In this document: positions 25,390-34,821 of the stretch, one piece after another
Layout of the letters: each line of letters starts with the position of its first letter
Numbering within the stretch: the stretch's first letter is position 1
NCBI RefSeq assembly: GCF_014697615.1
Contig: NZ_JACJSD010000018.1
Span: forward strand, 62,001 to 126,000
DNA from: Nostoc sp. FACHB-280
Lineage (GTDB): Bacteria; Cyanobacteriota; Cyanobacteriia; Cyanobacteriales; Nostocaceae
Direction of reading: 5' to 3'
Length of the DNA stretch: 64,000 nucleotides
Made by a program: the position numbers and the translations under genes
The notes under the pieces: model-generated
The model's database searches: none
Told to the model about the DNA's origin: nothing
Seen by the model: the letters and a program-made list of their open reading frames with translations, nothing else

Positions 25390-26958
25390 ATGCCTAAGCC
25401 TAAAACCTTTTACATTTGTAACGAATGTGGTGCAGAATCTCCCCAATGGTTTGGTAGATGTCCTAATTGCGGAACCTACAATTCTTTAGAAGAACAAATT
25501 GCGATTCAATCTTCTGTTGATGTACCGACAAGGGGCGGAGTTAGCAGTTGGCACAAAGAGCAAAATAATGGTAAGCCTAACGCTAAACCAGCAAAACCGC
25601 GAGCTTCGCTGACTTTTGATCAAATTAGCGATCGCCAAGTCACGCGCTGGGAATCTGGCTATGGAGAATTAGATCGAGTTTTGGGTGGTGGCGTTGTTCC
25701 TGGTTCAATGGTATTAATCGGTGGTGATCCGGGAATTGGGAAATCGACATTATTGTTGCAAGTATCCAACCAACTGGCGCAGAGATACCGTATTCTTTAC
25801 GTTTCTGGGGAAGAATCAGGACAACAAGTCAAATTGCGGGCTTTGCGTTTGGGTGTATCCAAACCAATGAATGTAGTTGGGAATGGTAATGGTAAACAAG
25901 CTGAATCTGAGGAGAATACAGAAGAGTCAGAAACATCGGCGACTCCAGAAGTAGTAGAAGCAGAAAACCCCGAAGGGATAAGTGCAGACTTGTATGTTTT
26001 ACCAGAAACTGATTTAGAAGAAATTCTGCGTGAAATAGATTCCCTCAGACCGAATGTTGCAATTATCGATAGTATTCAAACAGTGTTTTTTCCGGCTTTG
26101 ACATCTGCACCTGGTTCGGTAGCCCAGGTAAGGGAATGTACCGCAGCCTTGATGAAGGTGGCGAAACATGAAGATATTACGATGTTAATTGTGGGACACG
26201 TCACCAAAGAAGGTGCGATCGCCGGGCCGAAAGTTTTAGAACACTTAGTAGATACAGTATTGTACTTTGAAGGCGATCGCTTTGCCTCCCACCGCTTATT
26301 AAGAACCGTGAAAAACCGTTTTGGTGCTACTCACGAAATCGGTATTTTTGAAATGGTGGAACACGGACTGCGAGAAGTTTCTAACCCTTCAGAGTTATTT
26401 TTAGGCAATCGTGATGATCCCGCACCTGGTACAGCCATTGTTGTAGCTTGCGAAGGTACACGCCCGATTGTGGTGGAATTGCAAGCCCTTGTTAGCCCTA
26501 CCAGTTATCCTTCCCCGCGACGGGCTGGAACTGGTGTAGACTACAACCGCTTGGTACAAATTCTCGCCGTCTTAGAAAAACGTGTGGGGATTCCCATGTC
26601 TAAATTAGATTCTTATGTTGCTTCGGCGGGTGGATTGAGTGTAGTGGAACCAGCCGTAGATTTAGGAGTCGCGATCGCTATTGTTGCCAGTTTCCGCGAT
26701 CGCATTGTTGACCCTGGTACAGTTTTGATTGGGGAAGTCGGCTTGGGTGGACAAGTCCGCGCCGTTTCCCAAATGGAACTGCGGTTAAAAGAAGCAGCTA
26801 AATTGGGATTTAAAAGAGCGATCGTCCCGAAAGGCACAAAATTTCCCGACCTTAACCTAGAAATCTTACCAGTATCCAAAGTAATTGATGCCATTATCGC
26901 CGCCATCCCCCATCAAACCCTAGAAGATAGCGATTTCGATCCCGACGATGACGAATAG
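25390..26958 (+). CDS. radA: DNA repair protein RadA (Sms)
   Basis: RadA acts in recombinational repair and branch migration. The 522-residue protein has the N-terminal C4 zinc finger (CNECGAESPQWFGRCPNCG, 10-28), the RecA-like core with Walker A GDPGIGKST (112-120), Walker B AIIDSIQ and the RadA-specific KNRFG motif (TVKNRFGATHEIG), and a Lon-protease-like C-terminal domain (VGIPMSKLDSYVASAGGLS; GEVGLGGQVRAVSQMELRL). An acidic low-complexity insert (about 163-195) interrupts the core, as in other cyanobacterial RadA proteins I recall. It is divergent from rpaB, with a 176-base shared promoter region. Confidence 0.95.
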   Translation: MPKPKTFYICNECGAESPQWFGRCPNCGTYNSLEEQIAIQSSVDVPTRGGVSSWHKEQNNGKPNAKPAKPRASLTFDQISDRQVTRWESGYGELDRVLGGGVVPGSMVLIGGDPGIGKSTLLLQVSNQLAQRYRILYVSGEESGQQVKLRALRLGVSKPMNVVGNGNGKQAESEENTEESETSATPEVVEAENPEGISADLYVLPETDLEEILREIDSLRPNVAIIDSIQTVFFPALTSAPGSVAQVRECTAALMKVAKHEDITMLIVGHVTKEGAIAGPKVLEHLVDTVLYFEGDRFASHRLLRTVKNRFGATHEIGIFEMVEHGLREVSNPSELFLGNRDDPAPGTAIVVACEGTRPIVVELQALVSPTSYPSPRRAGTGVDYNRLVQILAVLEKRVGIPMSKLDSYVASAGGLSVVEPAVDLGVAIAIVASFRDRIVDPGTVLIGEVGLGGQVRAVSQMELRLKEAAKLGFKRAIVPKGTKFPDLNLEILPVSKVIDAIIAAIPHQTLEDSDFDPDDDE

Positions 26959-27023
26959 GTAATAGGTAATAGGGGACAGGTTATAGAATCTCCCCTCAAC
27001 ACTGGTTACTGAGCGCAGCGCCT

Positions 27024-27042
27024 CCCTGAGCCTGTCGAAGGG
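27024..27042. repeat. Dispersed palindromic motif CCCTGAGCCTGTCGAAGGG
   Basis: This 19-base motif is a palindrome-like repeat that I know from many bacterial genomes. Here it is in the spacer between radA and the Uma2 gene, next to a GCGCAGCGCC block. Confidence 0.5.
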
Positions 27043-27071
27043 CCGAAGTACACCCCACACCCCTACTCAAC

Positions 27072-27806
27072 ATGACAGCCACAATCACCCAAACCTACCA
27101 AATCACTTGGGAAAAACTACCTGAAGATTACATTCTGCCTGATGAACCAGTAGACAACATCAATAAACCAGCCTTAGCGGCAGCTTTAACCCAAAGCTTA
27201 GAACTAGCAGGAAAACTCCCAGCTAATGCACTAACACCAACAAATTACGGCATTTGCGCGACTTTAAATGGTGCAACAGTTGTCAAAGCCCCAGATTGGG
27301 CATATATTCCTAAAATTACAGTTAGTAGAGAAGAAGTAATTCGTAGCTACACACCGCAATTAGAGGGAGACATCCCCTTAATTGTGATTGAATTTCTCTC
27401 AGATAAAGATGGCGGAGAATATTCAATTAAACCAACTTATCCCCCTGGTAAATGGTTTTTTTATGAGTGCATTTTAAAAGTTCCAAATTATGCAATTTTT
27501 GAACCAGCCAGTGGTAACTTAGAGGTTTATTTGTTAGATAACAGTACAGGTAGATATGCCATACAAAGCCCTAACGAAAACCAACATTACTGGATAGCCG
27601 ACATGAATCTTTATTTGGGTGTATGGCAAGGTACACACGAAAATCGTACAGGCTATTGGTTGCGCTGGTGGGATGAAAATGGACAATTACTGTTGTGGGG
27701 TTCTGAGTTAGTTGAACAAGAACGTCAACGTGCAGAACAAGAACGCCAACGCGCTAAAAGACTAGCAGCACAATTACGAGCCGCAGGTATTAAACCACAA
27801 GATTAA
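27072..27806 (+). CDS. Uma2 family (DUF820) putative endonuclease
   Basis: Second Uma2-type protein of the window (244 aa), belonging to a different subgroup from 5095-5871. Recognisable parts are WAYIPKITVSREEVIRSY, IPLIVIEFLSDKDGGEYS (acidic residue of the nuclease motif), FFYECILKVPNYAIFEP, MNLYLGVWQGTHENRTG and a Gln/Glu/Arg coiled-coil tail (VEQERQRAEQERQRAKRL) ending AAGIKPQD. The ATG is only preceded by TACACCC repeats. Like most members it is single. Activity is by analogy only. A GC-rich hairpin follows at 27844. Confidence 0.85.
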   Translation: MTATITQTYQITWEKLPEDYILPDEPVDNINKPALAAALTQSLELAGKLPANALTPTNYGICATLNGATVVKAPDWAYIPKITVSREEVIRSYTPQLEGDIPLIVIEFLSDKDGGEYSIKPTYPPGKWFFYECILKVPNYAIFEPASGNLEVYLLDNSTGRYAIQSPNENQHYWIADMNLYLGVWQGTHENRTGYWLRWWDENGQLLLWGSELVEQERQRAEQERQRAKRLAAQLRAAGIKPQD

Positions 27807-27843
27807 ATTTTTGGTCAATACACATAACATAAGTTTTTATACA

Positions 27844-27878
27844 ACACCCCACCCTTCCTCATCCGAAAGGTGGGGTGT
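27844..27878 (+). terminator. Hairpin after the Uma2 gene
   Basis: A perfect 10-bp stem ACACCCCACC/GGTGGGGTGT with a 15-base loop, 38 bases after the stop. There is no T run, so termination is likely but not typical. Confidence 0.45.
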
Positions 27879-28030
27879 ACTATATCAATATGATTTCAGT
27901 AAAAAACTTTGTGTGTAAATCCTGATTGGCTGGTGATTTACTGAATATATTTTTAACATCAGTATTTTTTTTAATATAAGCGATCGCTCATTTTCAAAAG
28001 AATCGGCAGAAATCATTTTTTATACACTCC

Positions 28031-28648
28031 ATGAAAAAAATTAGCCATAAAATTACCCATAAATTAGAGCGAATCTTAGTATCTTTCATCCCACATATCG
28101 TCAAGTGGGAAGAGTACTTGCAAACTAAAATCAGGCAATACAAACATCAAGAACTCAAGCGTCAATTAAAATCCGTAGGTTCCCGTGTACGATTTCGAGA
28201 TGATATTCGGATTGACCATCCGCAAAATGTTTCTTTTGGTAATAAAATTTACATCGGTACAAATGTTGTCTTAGATGGTCGTGGGGGAATTACAATTGGC
28301 GACAATACTACAATTGGTTTTAACGTCGTCATCTTATCTGCAAATCACGATTATCAAAGCAATGCTCTACCTTACGAACACGATGTTTATATTCATAAAC
28401 CTGTAGTGATTGGTCGGAACGTTTGGATAGGAGCCAATGTCTTAATTATTCCAGGTATTGTAATTGGTGATGGAGCAATTATCGCCGCAGGTACAGTTGT
28501 AACGTCTAATGTGGAACCTTTAGCAATTGTAGGTGGTCAACCTAGCAGAATCATCAAATATAGAGATAAAGAACACTATGAATGTCTTGCACTTGAACAA
28601 GTAGGTAAAACTGAAATTTCTTCAGTTTATTCCAGCGTTGAAGGTTAA
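28031..28648 (+). CDS. Left-handed beta-helix acyltransferase (LacA/WbbJ type)
   Basis: A sugar O-acetyltransferase-like protein of 205 residues. After a positively charged helical N-terminus (1-50) comes a hexapeptide-repeat domain: [37 protein letters not shown] with the catalytic His, [19 protein letters not shown] and [20 protein letters not shown], the standard C-terminal turn of the maltose/galactoside acetyltransferase family. It is monocistronic, so substrate (a polysaccharide or glycan precursor) cannot be deduced. Confidence 0.85.
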   Translation: MKKISHKITHKLERILVSFIPHIVKWEEYLQTKIRQYKHQELKRQLKSVGSRVRFRDDIRIDHPQNVSFGNKIYIGTNVVLDGRGGITIGDNTTIGFNVVILSANHDYQSNALPYEHDVYIHKPVVIGRNVWIGANVLIIPGIVIGDGAIIAAGTVVTSNVEPLAIVGGQPSRIIKYRDKEHYECLALEQVGKTEISSVYSSVEG

Positions 28649-28836
28649 TATAACTATCAATTCCGGAAACTGCTTAATTAATATTGGATCTATAGCCATC
28701 CTCGATAATTTGCACTTACAAATTAAATAGGATAGTTAAACTTATTTTGTATTGAGCAACGAAAATCACCTCTAAATTCAGTTGTTCAACTACTAATACT
28801 TTTAATTCAGTATTAATTATTAGTTACTTGGTCAAT

Positions 28837-29307
28837 ATGCAGTTATCTAAAAACAACAAAAGCGGATATTTGGCAGCAATTATCGGTAGTGTTATTGGTG
28901 CGGTTCCACTTTTATACTTGGGTGGTTATTTAGGCAGAGAATACGTAATTAAATTTATGCCTAATGCCGAACTAGATGGTATTATACCACCTTTAATGGG
29001 TCAATTTTTAGGTTGGTGGATTGGAGAAGTGCTGGGATGTTGGATAGCTTTACGCTGGCAGAATTATAGAAAAGTAAATAAAACAGTTAAATTATTAGCA
29101 ATACTAACTCCGATTGGAATAATTATTTGGGTTGTAGCCTTTCTGTTTGCATTCCAGTTCCTCAATCGTAGTTTTAGTGATTTAGAAATTTTGCAATTGC
29201 AAAATCAAATCAGACCAATATCTGTCGGTTTATGGATAATTGCTTTAGCATGGCTGGCAAGATTTTTAACAAAACCCCTGCCGCGCGATCGCTACACTTA
29301 TGAGTAA
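28837..29307 (+). CDS. Membrane protein of unknown function
   Basis: A small integral membrane protein with hydrophobic segments near residues 11-31, 50-71, 88-111 and 130-148 (numbering from the ATG at 28837). Gly/Trp-rich LMGQFLGWWIGEVLGCWIAL stands out. I choose the ATG at 28837 over an in-frame TTG three codons earlier. I do not recognise the family. It is convergent with the pentapeptide-RidA gene and shares with it the palindrome at 29329. Confidence 0.65.
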   Translation: MQLSKNNKSGYLAAIIGSVIGAVPLLYLGGYLGREYVIKFMPNAELDGIIPPLMGQFLGWWIGEVLGCWIALRWQNYRKVNKTVKLLAILTPIGIIIWVVAFLFAFQFLNRSFSDLEILQLQNQIRPISVGLWIIALAWLARFLTKPLPRDRYTYE

Positions 29308-29328
29308 GCAACCATCCGTAAGAAACAA

Positions 29329-29359
29329 GATCCCCGACTTCTTTGAGAAGTCGGGGATC
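29329..29359. terminator. Palindrome GATCCCCGACTTC/GAAGTCGGGGATC between convergent genes
   Basis: A perfect 13-bp stem with a 5-base loop in the 97-base gap between two convergent stops. It is the third member of the CCCGACTT palindrome family. It probably serves as a shared terminator; no T run follows. Confidence 0.55.
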
Positions 29360-29404
29360 TGAACAAACGCAATTCTCACGAATCCAATAGTATTACTATT
29401 AGTT

Positions 29405-30706
29405 TCAAATCACTGCGATACAGTCAATTTCTACCATGACATCTTTTGGTAAACGCGAAACTTGAACACAAGCACGCGCTGGGGCTGTATCTTCAGGGAA
29501 GTATTTAGCATAAACAGCATTCACAGCAGCAAAATCATTCATATCAGCTAAAAATACTGTTGTCTTGACGACATTGGCAAAAGTCGCCCCAGCAGCTTTT
29601 AAAATTGCTTCTAAATTTGCTAATACTTGCTCAGTTTGCTTTTTGACATCATCTGTATAAACAACATCACCGAGTCGGGGATCGATCGCAATTTGTCCAG
29701 CCACAAATATCATTTGTCCAGAAGCCGCGATCGCTTGATTATATGGCCCCACTGGTGCAGGTGCTTGATCAGTATTAATAACTTGTCGTGTCATAGATAT
29801 TACTTTTTCTGGTGATACTACCTGTTTACCGACTTCTACCTCAGAGGCGATCGGTTTGTAAATTTCTCCATCAGGCATTATCGCACCAGTTAGGTCAGCA
29901 TCTATAAAGCTGGCTCCATAAATATCAGCACCAGTTAAATCAGCCCTTCTCAAATTTGCTTTATCGAGATTTGCGTTGGTTAAATTTGCCCACCGCAAAT
30001 TGACCTTTTCTAAATTTGCCCCTTGGAGCAATGCTTTTTTAAGATTTGTACTTTGGAGCGATGCTGCTGTAAAGTCTACATCAGCTAGGTTCATTCCTGA
30101 TAAATTAACTTCGTATAAGTTTGCTCTATGAAATTTAGCATTTTGAAATTTAGCTCCTGCTAATGTTGCCTCAGTTAAATTTGCCAGAGTAAAGTCAGAC
30201 CAAACTAAATAAGCTTCACCTAAATCGGCCTTACTTAAGTTAGCTTTATTTAAATTAGCTCCAGCTAATGAAGCTACACTTAAGTCTGAACTACTAAGAT
30301 TAGCTCCAGTTAAATTCGCTGCATCTAGATTGGCATAAATTAATTTTGCGCTACTTAGATTTATACCTGTTAGATTTGCTTGTTCTAAGTTTGCATAATT
30401 CAAATTAGCACTACTGAAATTTGACCAACTTAAATCAGCACCATTGAGGTCTGTCCAATGAAATGTTGCTGAAGAAGCATTAACTGAATTTAAGTTTGTA
30501 TTTTTCAGACACGCTTTAGTGAGATTTGTATTAGAAAGATTCGCTTTTGTTAAGTTGGTCTCATTTAAATCAGCACCACTCAAATTTGCGTTGTTTAGTT
30601 CTATATCACTAAAATCTGCGCCTTGAAGATTTTTTCCACTCAGATTTACTGAATGAAATTTTCTTTCCCCTGCGGCATACTTTTCTAAAAGTTCCTCAGC
30701 ATCCAT
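29405..30706 (-). CDS. Pentapeptide-repeat protein fused to a RidA (YjgF) enamine/imine deaminase domain
   Basis: The frame encodes two proteins usually separate. Residues about 19-280 are nearly continuous A(D/N)LXX pentapeptide repeats (for example ANLSGADLNETNLTKANLSN), predicted to form a right-handed quadrilateral beta-helix. After a linker (IYKPIASEVEVGKQVVSPEK) residues 305-433 are a complete RidA: VINTDQAPAPVGPYNQAI, GQMIFVAGQIAIDPRLGD and the C-terminal signature ARACVQVSRLPKDVMVEID. RidA clears reactive enamines. The Met at 305 (ATG at 29794) is the natural RidA start, but only a weak AGAAAAAG precedes it, so both a fusion and internal initiation are possible. No stop or frameshift separates the parts. 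Confidence 0.85.
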   Translation of the reverse strand: MDAEELLEKYAAGERKFHSVNLSGKNLQGADFSDIELNNANLSGADLNETNLTKANLSNTNLTKACLKNTNLNSVNASSATFHWTDLNGADLSWSNFSSANLNYANLEQANLTGINLSSAKLIYANLDAANLTGANLSSSDLSVASLAGANLNKANLSKADLGEAYLVWSDFTLANLTEATLAGAKFQNAKFHRANLYEVNLSGMNLADVDFTAASLQSTNLKKALLQGANLEKVNLRWANLTNANLDKANLRRADLTGADIYGASFIDADLTGAIMPDGEIYKPIASEVEVGKQVVSPEKVISMTRQVINTDQAPAPVGPYNQAIAASGQMIFVAGQIAIDPRLGDVVYTDDVKKQTEQVLANLEAILKAAGATFANVVKTTVFLADMNDFAAVNAVYAKYFPEDTAPARACVQVSRLPKDVMVEIDCIAVI

Positions 30707-30809
30707 AATGCACCATTGAATACCACTGACACAGTATAATCGCTATGATTCTGTGTCACCAGTATTCTTTATTCTCTTCCTTCGCGCCCTTTGCGTCCTT
30801 TGCGGTTCG

Positions 30810-31244
30810 TTAAATCCCTAACCTGGGACGTATACCATAATGCCGATAATGCCAATAATCGCGCAGAATGCGGTCATGATCAAAACATAAATTATTTGGT
30901 ACAAGCCAAGACTCAAAAACACCTATACCCTTAGCATCATCTCCTGCCTTTGGTTCTCCGGTAGCTGTAGCCAAAAATACTATGCTAATCGTATGCTGAC
31001 GGGGATCACGATTGGGGTCAGAATAAACCAAAAATTGTTCAATTAACTCAACCTTTAAACTGGTTTCTTCTTGTGCTTCCCGTTTGGCTGCGACTTCCAC
31101 AGGTTCGCCGTAGTCAACAAAACCACCGGGAATTGCCCAACCAAAAGGGGAATTAAGCCTTTCAATTAACACTATTGGCCGATGTGGTCGGTCAATTAAT
31201 TCAATGATGATATCAACCGTTGGCGCAGGATTGCGGTAACTCAT
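30810..31244 (-). CDS. Nudix hydrolase
   Basis: A 144-residue Nudix protein. The box is [20 protein letters not shown] followed by ETSLKV; the catalytic REx2EE core is intact, while the usual Gly after EE is replaced by Ser. Upstream WAIPGG and downstream HTISIVFLA resemble ADP-ribose pyrophosphatase-like enzymes. Substrate not predictable. It stands 100 bases upstream of the pentapeptide-RidA gene on the same strand; the spacer holds a TTTGCGTCCTTTGCGGTTCG dispersed repeat. Confidence 0.85.
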   Translation of the reverse strand: MSYRNPAPTVDIIIELIDRPHRPIVLIERLNSPFGWAIPGGFVDYGEPVEVAAKREAQEETSLKVELIEQFLVYSDPNRDPRQHTISIVFLATATGEPKAGDDAKGIGVFESWLVPNNLCFDHDRILRDYWHYRHYGIRPRLGI

Positions 31245-31403
31245 AGTTATTGGTCATTAGTCAATAGTCATTTGTTATTAGATCATTAACTAAGGACACA
31301 TGACAAATGACTAAGGATACAAGACAAGAACTTCCTGTTCTGTGGTAGATTCAATGCGATCGCCCAGCGTATCCGTCAAATTTATACTTGAAATTACATA
31401 AAT

Positions 31404-32912
31404 ATGCCTTTTCCCAGATCCAGCGGCATTTTGCTGCATCCTACTTCTTTTCCCAGCCGATTTGGTATTGGTGATTTAGGTTTAGCAGCCTACAAGTTTA
31501 TTGATTTTCTCCGCGAGAGTTACCAGCAATATTGGCAAGTTTTACCTTTAGGGCCGACCGGTTACGGTAACTCTCCTTATGCTGCTTATTCTGCAATGGC
31601 GGGTAATCCCTTCCTCATCAGTCCCGAAAAACTTCAAGAACAAGGTTTACTCGCTGAAACCGACTTTGCGAATCTACCAGAATTTAACAATTCTCAGGTA
31701 GACTACGACAAAGTGATAGGGTTTAAAACCCAACTGCTCAAAATAGCCTGCAAAAATTTTCAAAGTCAAGCCACGCCTCTACAACAAACTGAATTTGCAG
31801 GTTTTTGTGATAGTAAAGCTTATTGGTTAGATGATTATGCCTTATTCATGGCGTTGAAAGATGCCCATGAAGGAGCAAGTTGGCATACATGGGAACCAGA
31901 ACTAGTTAAGCGCGAACCAGCAGCGATTGAGCAAGCAAAACAGCAGTTAAGTGCGGAGATTTTTTATTACAAATTCATCCAATTTGAATTTTTCCGTGAA
32001 TGGTCAGAACTAAAAACTTATGCCAATATGAGCGGCATTCAAATTATTGGCGATATCCCGATTTATGTCGCCCAAGATAGTGCTGATGTCTGGTCACATC
32101 CCGAAATTTTTTGTTTAGATGAAGAAACCAGAGAACCGAAACTCATGGCGGGAGTTCCACCAGATTACTTTAGTGCTACTGGTCAATTGTGGGGAAACCC
32201 GGTTTACGACTGGGAAGAATTACAAAACCAAAACTTTAAGTGGTGGATAGGTCGCTTTGAAGCGATGTTAGATTATCTAGATGTGATTCGCATTGACCAT
32301 TTTCGTGGATTTGAAGCTTATTGGGCTGTTCCTCAAGGGGAAGAAACCGCAATTAATGGCGAGTGGGTGAAAGCGCCAGGAGATGAATTATTTGCTGCTA
32401 TTAAAGAAGCTTTGGGTAAGTTACCTGTATTAGCTGAAGATTTGGGAGTAATTACCCCAGAAGTAGAAGCACTGCGCGATAAATATGAATTTCCGGGAAT
32501 GAAGGTATTGCAGTTTGCTTTTGGCTCTGATCCCGGTAATCCCTTTTTACCATTCAACTATTCGCGGAATTTCGTAGTGTATACCGGAACCCATGACAAC
32601 GACACCAGCGTTGGCTGGTTCGACAAAGCAAATGATTACGAAAAGCACAACTTCCTACTTTATTTGGGTTGTATCAGTCCCGAAGGTGTGCATTGGGATT
32701 TAATTCGCTTGGCTTTGAGTTCCGTCGCTAATCAAGCAATTATTCCTTTACAAGATGTTTTAGGTTTAGGAACTGATGCGCGGATGAATTTCCCCAGTGT
32801 GGCTGAAGGTAATTGGGGCTGGCGCTATCATACAGAAGCACTGAGCAAAGAATTAAGCGATCGCTTAAAAACTCTCACCCAATTATACGGCCGCGCTCCG
32901 CAACCAAAATAA
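31404..32912 (+). CDS. malQ: 4-alpha-glucanotransferase (amylomaltase)
   Basis: MalQ (GH77) transfers alpha-1,4-glucan segments in glycogen and maltodextrin metabolism. The 502-residue protein has the N-terminal RSSGILLHPTSFPSRFGIGD start, GDIPIYVAQDSADVWSHPE, the nucleophile region VIRIDHFRGFEAYW, the acid/base region LAEDLGVITPEV and the C-terminal FVVYTGTHDNDTS. Length and motifs match the plastid-like/cyanobacterial enzyme. The gene is monocistronic; an inverted-repeat element begins about 34 bases after the stop. Confidence 0.95.
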   Translation: MPFPRSSGILLHPTSFPSRFGIGDLGLAAYKFIDFLRESYQQYWQVLPLGPTGYGNSPYAAYSAMAGNPFLISPEKLQEQGLLAETDFANLPEFNNSQVDYDKVIGFKTQLLKIACKNFQSQATPLQQTEFAGFCDSKAYWLDDYALFMALKDAHEGASWHTWEPELVKREPAAIEQAKQQLSAEIFYYKFIQFEFFREWSELKTYANMSGIQIIGDIPIYVAQDSADVWSHPEIFCLDEETREPKLMAGVPPDYFSATGQLWGNPVYDWEELQNQNFKWWIGRFEAMLDYLDVIRIDHFRGFEAYWAVPQGEETAINGEWVKAPGDELFAAIKEALGKLPVLAEDLGVITPEVEALRDKYEFPGMKVLQFAFGSDPGNPFLPFNYSRNFVVYTGTHDNDTSVGWFDKANDYEKHNFLLYLGCISPEGVHWDLIRLALSSVANQAIIPLQDVLGLGTDARMNFPSVAEGNWGWRYHTEALSKELSDRLKTLTQLYGRAPQPK

Positions 32913-32945
32913 GGGAACTTGGACAGGGGGCAGGAAGCAAGGGAA

Positions 32946-33082
32946 ACAGGACTTACGCACCAAGATTGTTTGTGGAGATTGGGTTTAGGGGTGAAAGGGT
33001 ATGGGGTTTAAGGGTTTTCAAAACCTACACCCCTACACCCTGACCCAAACATTGATTTTTCCTCTCATTGCGTAAGTCCTGT
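32946..33082. mobile_element. MITE-like element with ACAGGACTTACGCA ends
   Basis: Two perfect 14-bp inverted ends (ACAGGACTTACGCA at 32946-32959, TGCGTAAGTCCTGT at 33069-33082) enclose 109 bases that contain TACACCC/GGGTGT repeat units. It lies between malQ and the RodZ-like gene. Related ends occur at 58286-58376, and GTAAGTCC is also seen at 19885. No coding capacity. Confidence 0.55.
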
Positions 33083-33086
33083 GTAA

Positions 33087-33890
33087 TTAAGATTGGGGTT
33101 TAGCGGCTGCAATTTTCACTTCTTCTGGTTTCCCAAGTTCTCCCATTTGTCTAGCCTCTTGCTGATTAACGCTCATCATCACACCTCCAGCATTATCGGT
33201 TTTGACTGTGAGTTGCTCTTGGGCTTTCCAAACCCGATGACTTCCCTCTGGTAAGACCCCTTCAAACTCAGTTTTGCCATCAGCCACTACCCGAATCCAA
33301 GATGCAGCTTTTAAAGTCACACCAATCTGTACAGTTTGATTTTCTTGAGTGCTGCTGACAGACTCGGCGGCTGTATTTTCTGGCTCAGAATTAGGTGCTG
33401 GCTGTGAGACAGTTTCTGGTTGTGACTGAAGATTGTTATCAGCACTCAATTCCGCACTGTTCAATACTTTAGACAAGCTGCTGACAGAGCAAATAATTAC
33501 AAATATGTACAGCAAGTAAAGATGAACTGGTCGTAAGAGTTTCAGTGACCTATTCACAGGCACAGTCGCTGTGGTTGTAACTGGGATGACAGTTACAGGG
33601 AAAGCCTTAGCAAATTCTGTACCGTTAAAACCTAATGCGTCAGCATATTGACGAATAAATCCTTGAATGTAAACTGGTTCTGGTAAGTCTTCCAGATTAC
33701 CTTCTTCAATCGCCTGCAACAACCGCCGCGAAATTTTGGTCATCACCATCATTTCTTCTAGAGATAACCTTTTTTCTTGACGCGCTGCCCAAAGTTGAGC
33801 GCCCATTTCTTTCAGCTTTTCGGCACGTTGTTGTTCTGGAGTTAGGGTTGGCTGCTCATTGTTTTTTCTTTTAACCTTAAACCACTTCAT
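33087..33890 (-). CDS. RodZ-like protein: helix-turn-helix, membrane segment, DUF4115 domain
   Basis: The 267-residue protein begins with a basic stretch, then an Xre/HTH_25-type domain (about 31-95: LWAARQEKRLSLEEMMVMTK, EEGNLEDLPEPVYIQGFIRQ), one membrane segment (about 124-142, VHLYLLYIFVIICSV), a Ser/Glu/Gln-rich linker, and a C-terminal DUF4115-like domain (VTLKAASWIRVVADGKTEFE). This is the RodZ layout; RodZ links MreB to the membrane and cell shape. The gene overlaps the pseudouridine synthase gene by four bases (33887-33890), so it is the second gene of that unit. The name rodZ is not assigned, as mreB is not near. Confidence 0.78.
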   Translation of the reverse strand: MKWFKVKRKNNEQPTLTPEQQRAEKLKEMGAQLWAARQEKRLSLEEMMVMTKISRRLLQAIEEGNLEDLPEPVYIQGFIRQYADALGFNGTEFAKAFPVTVIPVTTTATVPVNRSLKLLRPVHLYLLYIFVIICSVSSLSKVLNSAELSADNNLQSQPETVSQPAPNSEPENTAAESVSSTQENQTVQIGVTLKAASWIRVVADGKTEFEGVLPEGSHRVWKAQEQLTVKTDNAGGVMMSVNQQEARQMGELGKPEEVKIAAAKPQS

Positions 33891-34681
33891 GTTTTAATTA
33901 CACTCCTTCCCTCAGCTAAGTCTTTAATAGTTCTTCCCTTAATGCTGTTGTGCAGAAAACGAATTTCCGCATCACTCAAATACCGATATTGACCTTCACG
34001 TAAAAAGGGTTCTTTTGGTTTTTTTAATTGAATTGTGCCTATAGCAGTTCGATGTAATTTAATGACTGGATGTCCCAAAATTTCGGCTACGCGCCGAATT
34101 TGGCGATTTCTACCCTCCTTTAAAACTATTTCTAAACAACTATTTTCCGCATAACTTTCTATAAGATTTACTTGAGCAGGCAGTGTTTTTCTTCCATCTA
34201 ACATCACACCCTGAGACCACTTTGCGATTACTGCTGGCGAAGGATTACCTTTGACCACAACTCGATAAGTTTTTGGAATACTATGGCGTGGATGAGTGAG
34301 TCCAAACGTTAATTCTCCATCGTTTGTCAGAATTAATGCGCCTGTAGATTCTGCATCTAGACGACCAACAGGATGAATTCCTAAACCTGCACGTAACTCT
34401 TGAGGTAGTAAATCCAAAACAGTCTTTCTGCCTTGAGGATCATCACAAGTTGAAACTACTCCTGGTGGTTTGTTTAGCAGCAGATATATTAAAGGGGGGC
34501 GTTCTGCGGCAGAAATTAATTTACCATCTATGGCGATCGCATCTTTTTGTGTGTCAACTTTTTGACCTAAATTTGCTAATACGCCATTTACCTGCACACG
34601 CGACTGCCGAATCATTTCTTCCGCTTCTCGCCGTGAGGCAATACCTAACTGTGACAGAGCCTTTTGTAACCTTACCTCCAT
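33887..34681 (-). CDS. rluB: rRNA pseudouridine synthase, RsuA/RluB family
   Basis: Pseudouridine synthase acting on ribosomal RNA. The 264-residue protein starts with an S4 RNA-binding domain (RLQKALSQLGIASRREAEEM, 3-22) and has the catalytic motif HPVGRLDAESTGALILTNDG with the Asp of GRLD, followed by the family's TYRVVVKG and ILKEGRNRQIRRV-like stretch (seen as IVLKEGRNRQIRRVAE). This distinguishes RsuA/RluB from RluA/TruB; which uridine is modified cannot be told. It is followed by the RodZ-like gene with a 4-base overlap. Confidence 0.88.
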   Translation of the reverse strand: MEVRLQKALSQLGIASRREAEEMIRQSRVQVNGVLANLGQKVDTQKDAIAIDGKLISAAERPPLIYLLLNKPPGVVSTCDDPQGRKTVLDLLPQELRAGLGIHPVGRLDAESTGALILTNDGELTFGLTHPRHSIPKTYRVVVKGNPSPAVIAKWSQGVMLDGRKTLPAQVNLIESYAENSCLEIVLKEGRNRQIRRVAEILGHPVIKLHRTAIGTIQLKKPKEPFLREGQYRYLSDAEIRFLHNSIKGRTIKDLAEGRSVIKT

Positions 34682-34821
34682 GTTGAAATTACTTATGCTT
34701 TATTCAGCCTTTAAATAATAATAATATTTGCATTTTGTACTGAATCGCCATAGATGTTAAATTTAAGGCTTGTTTCAGTTTAGTTAGTTGATGAGCTAAA
34801 ATTCATCAACAGAATAGTTCC

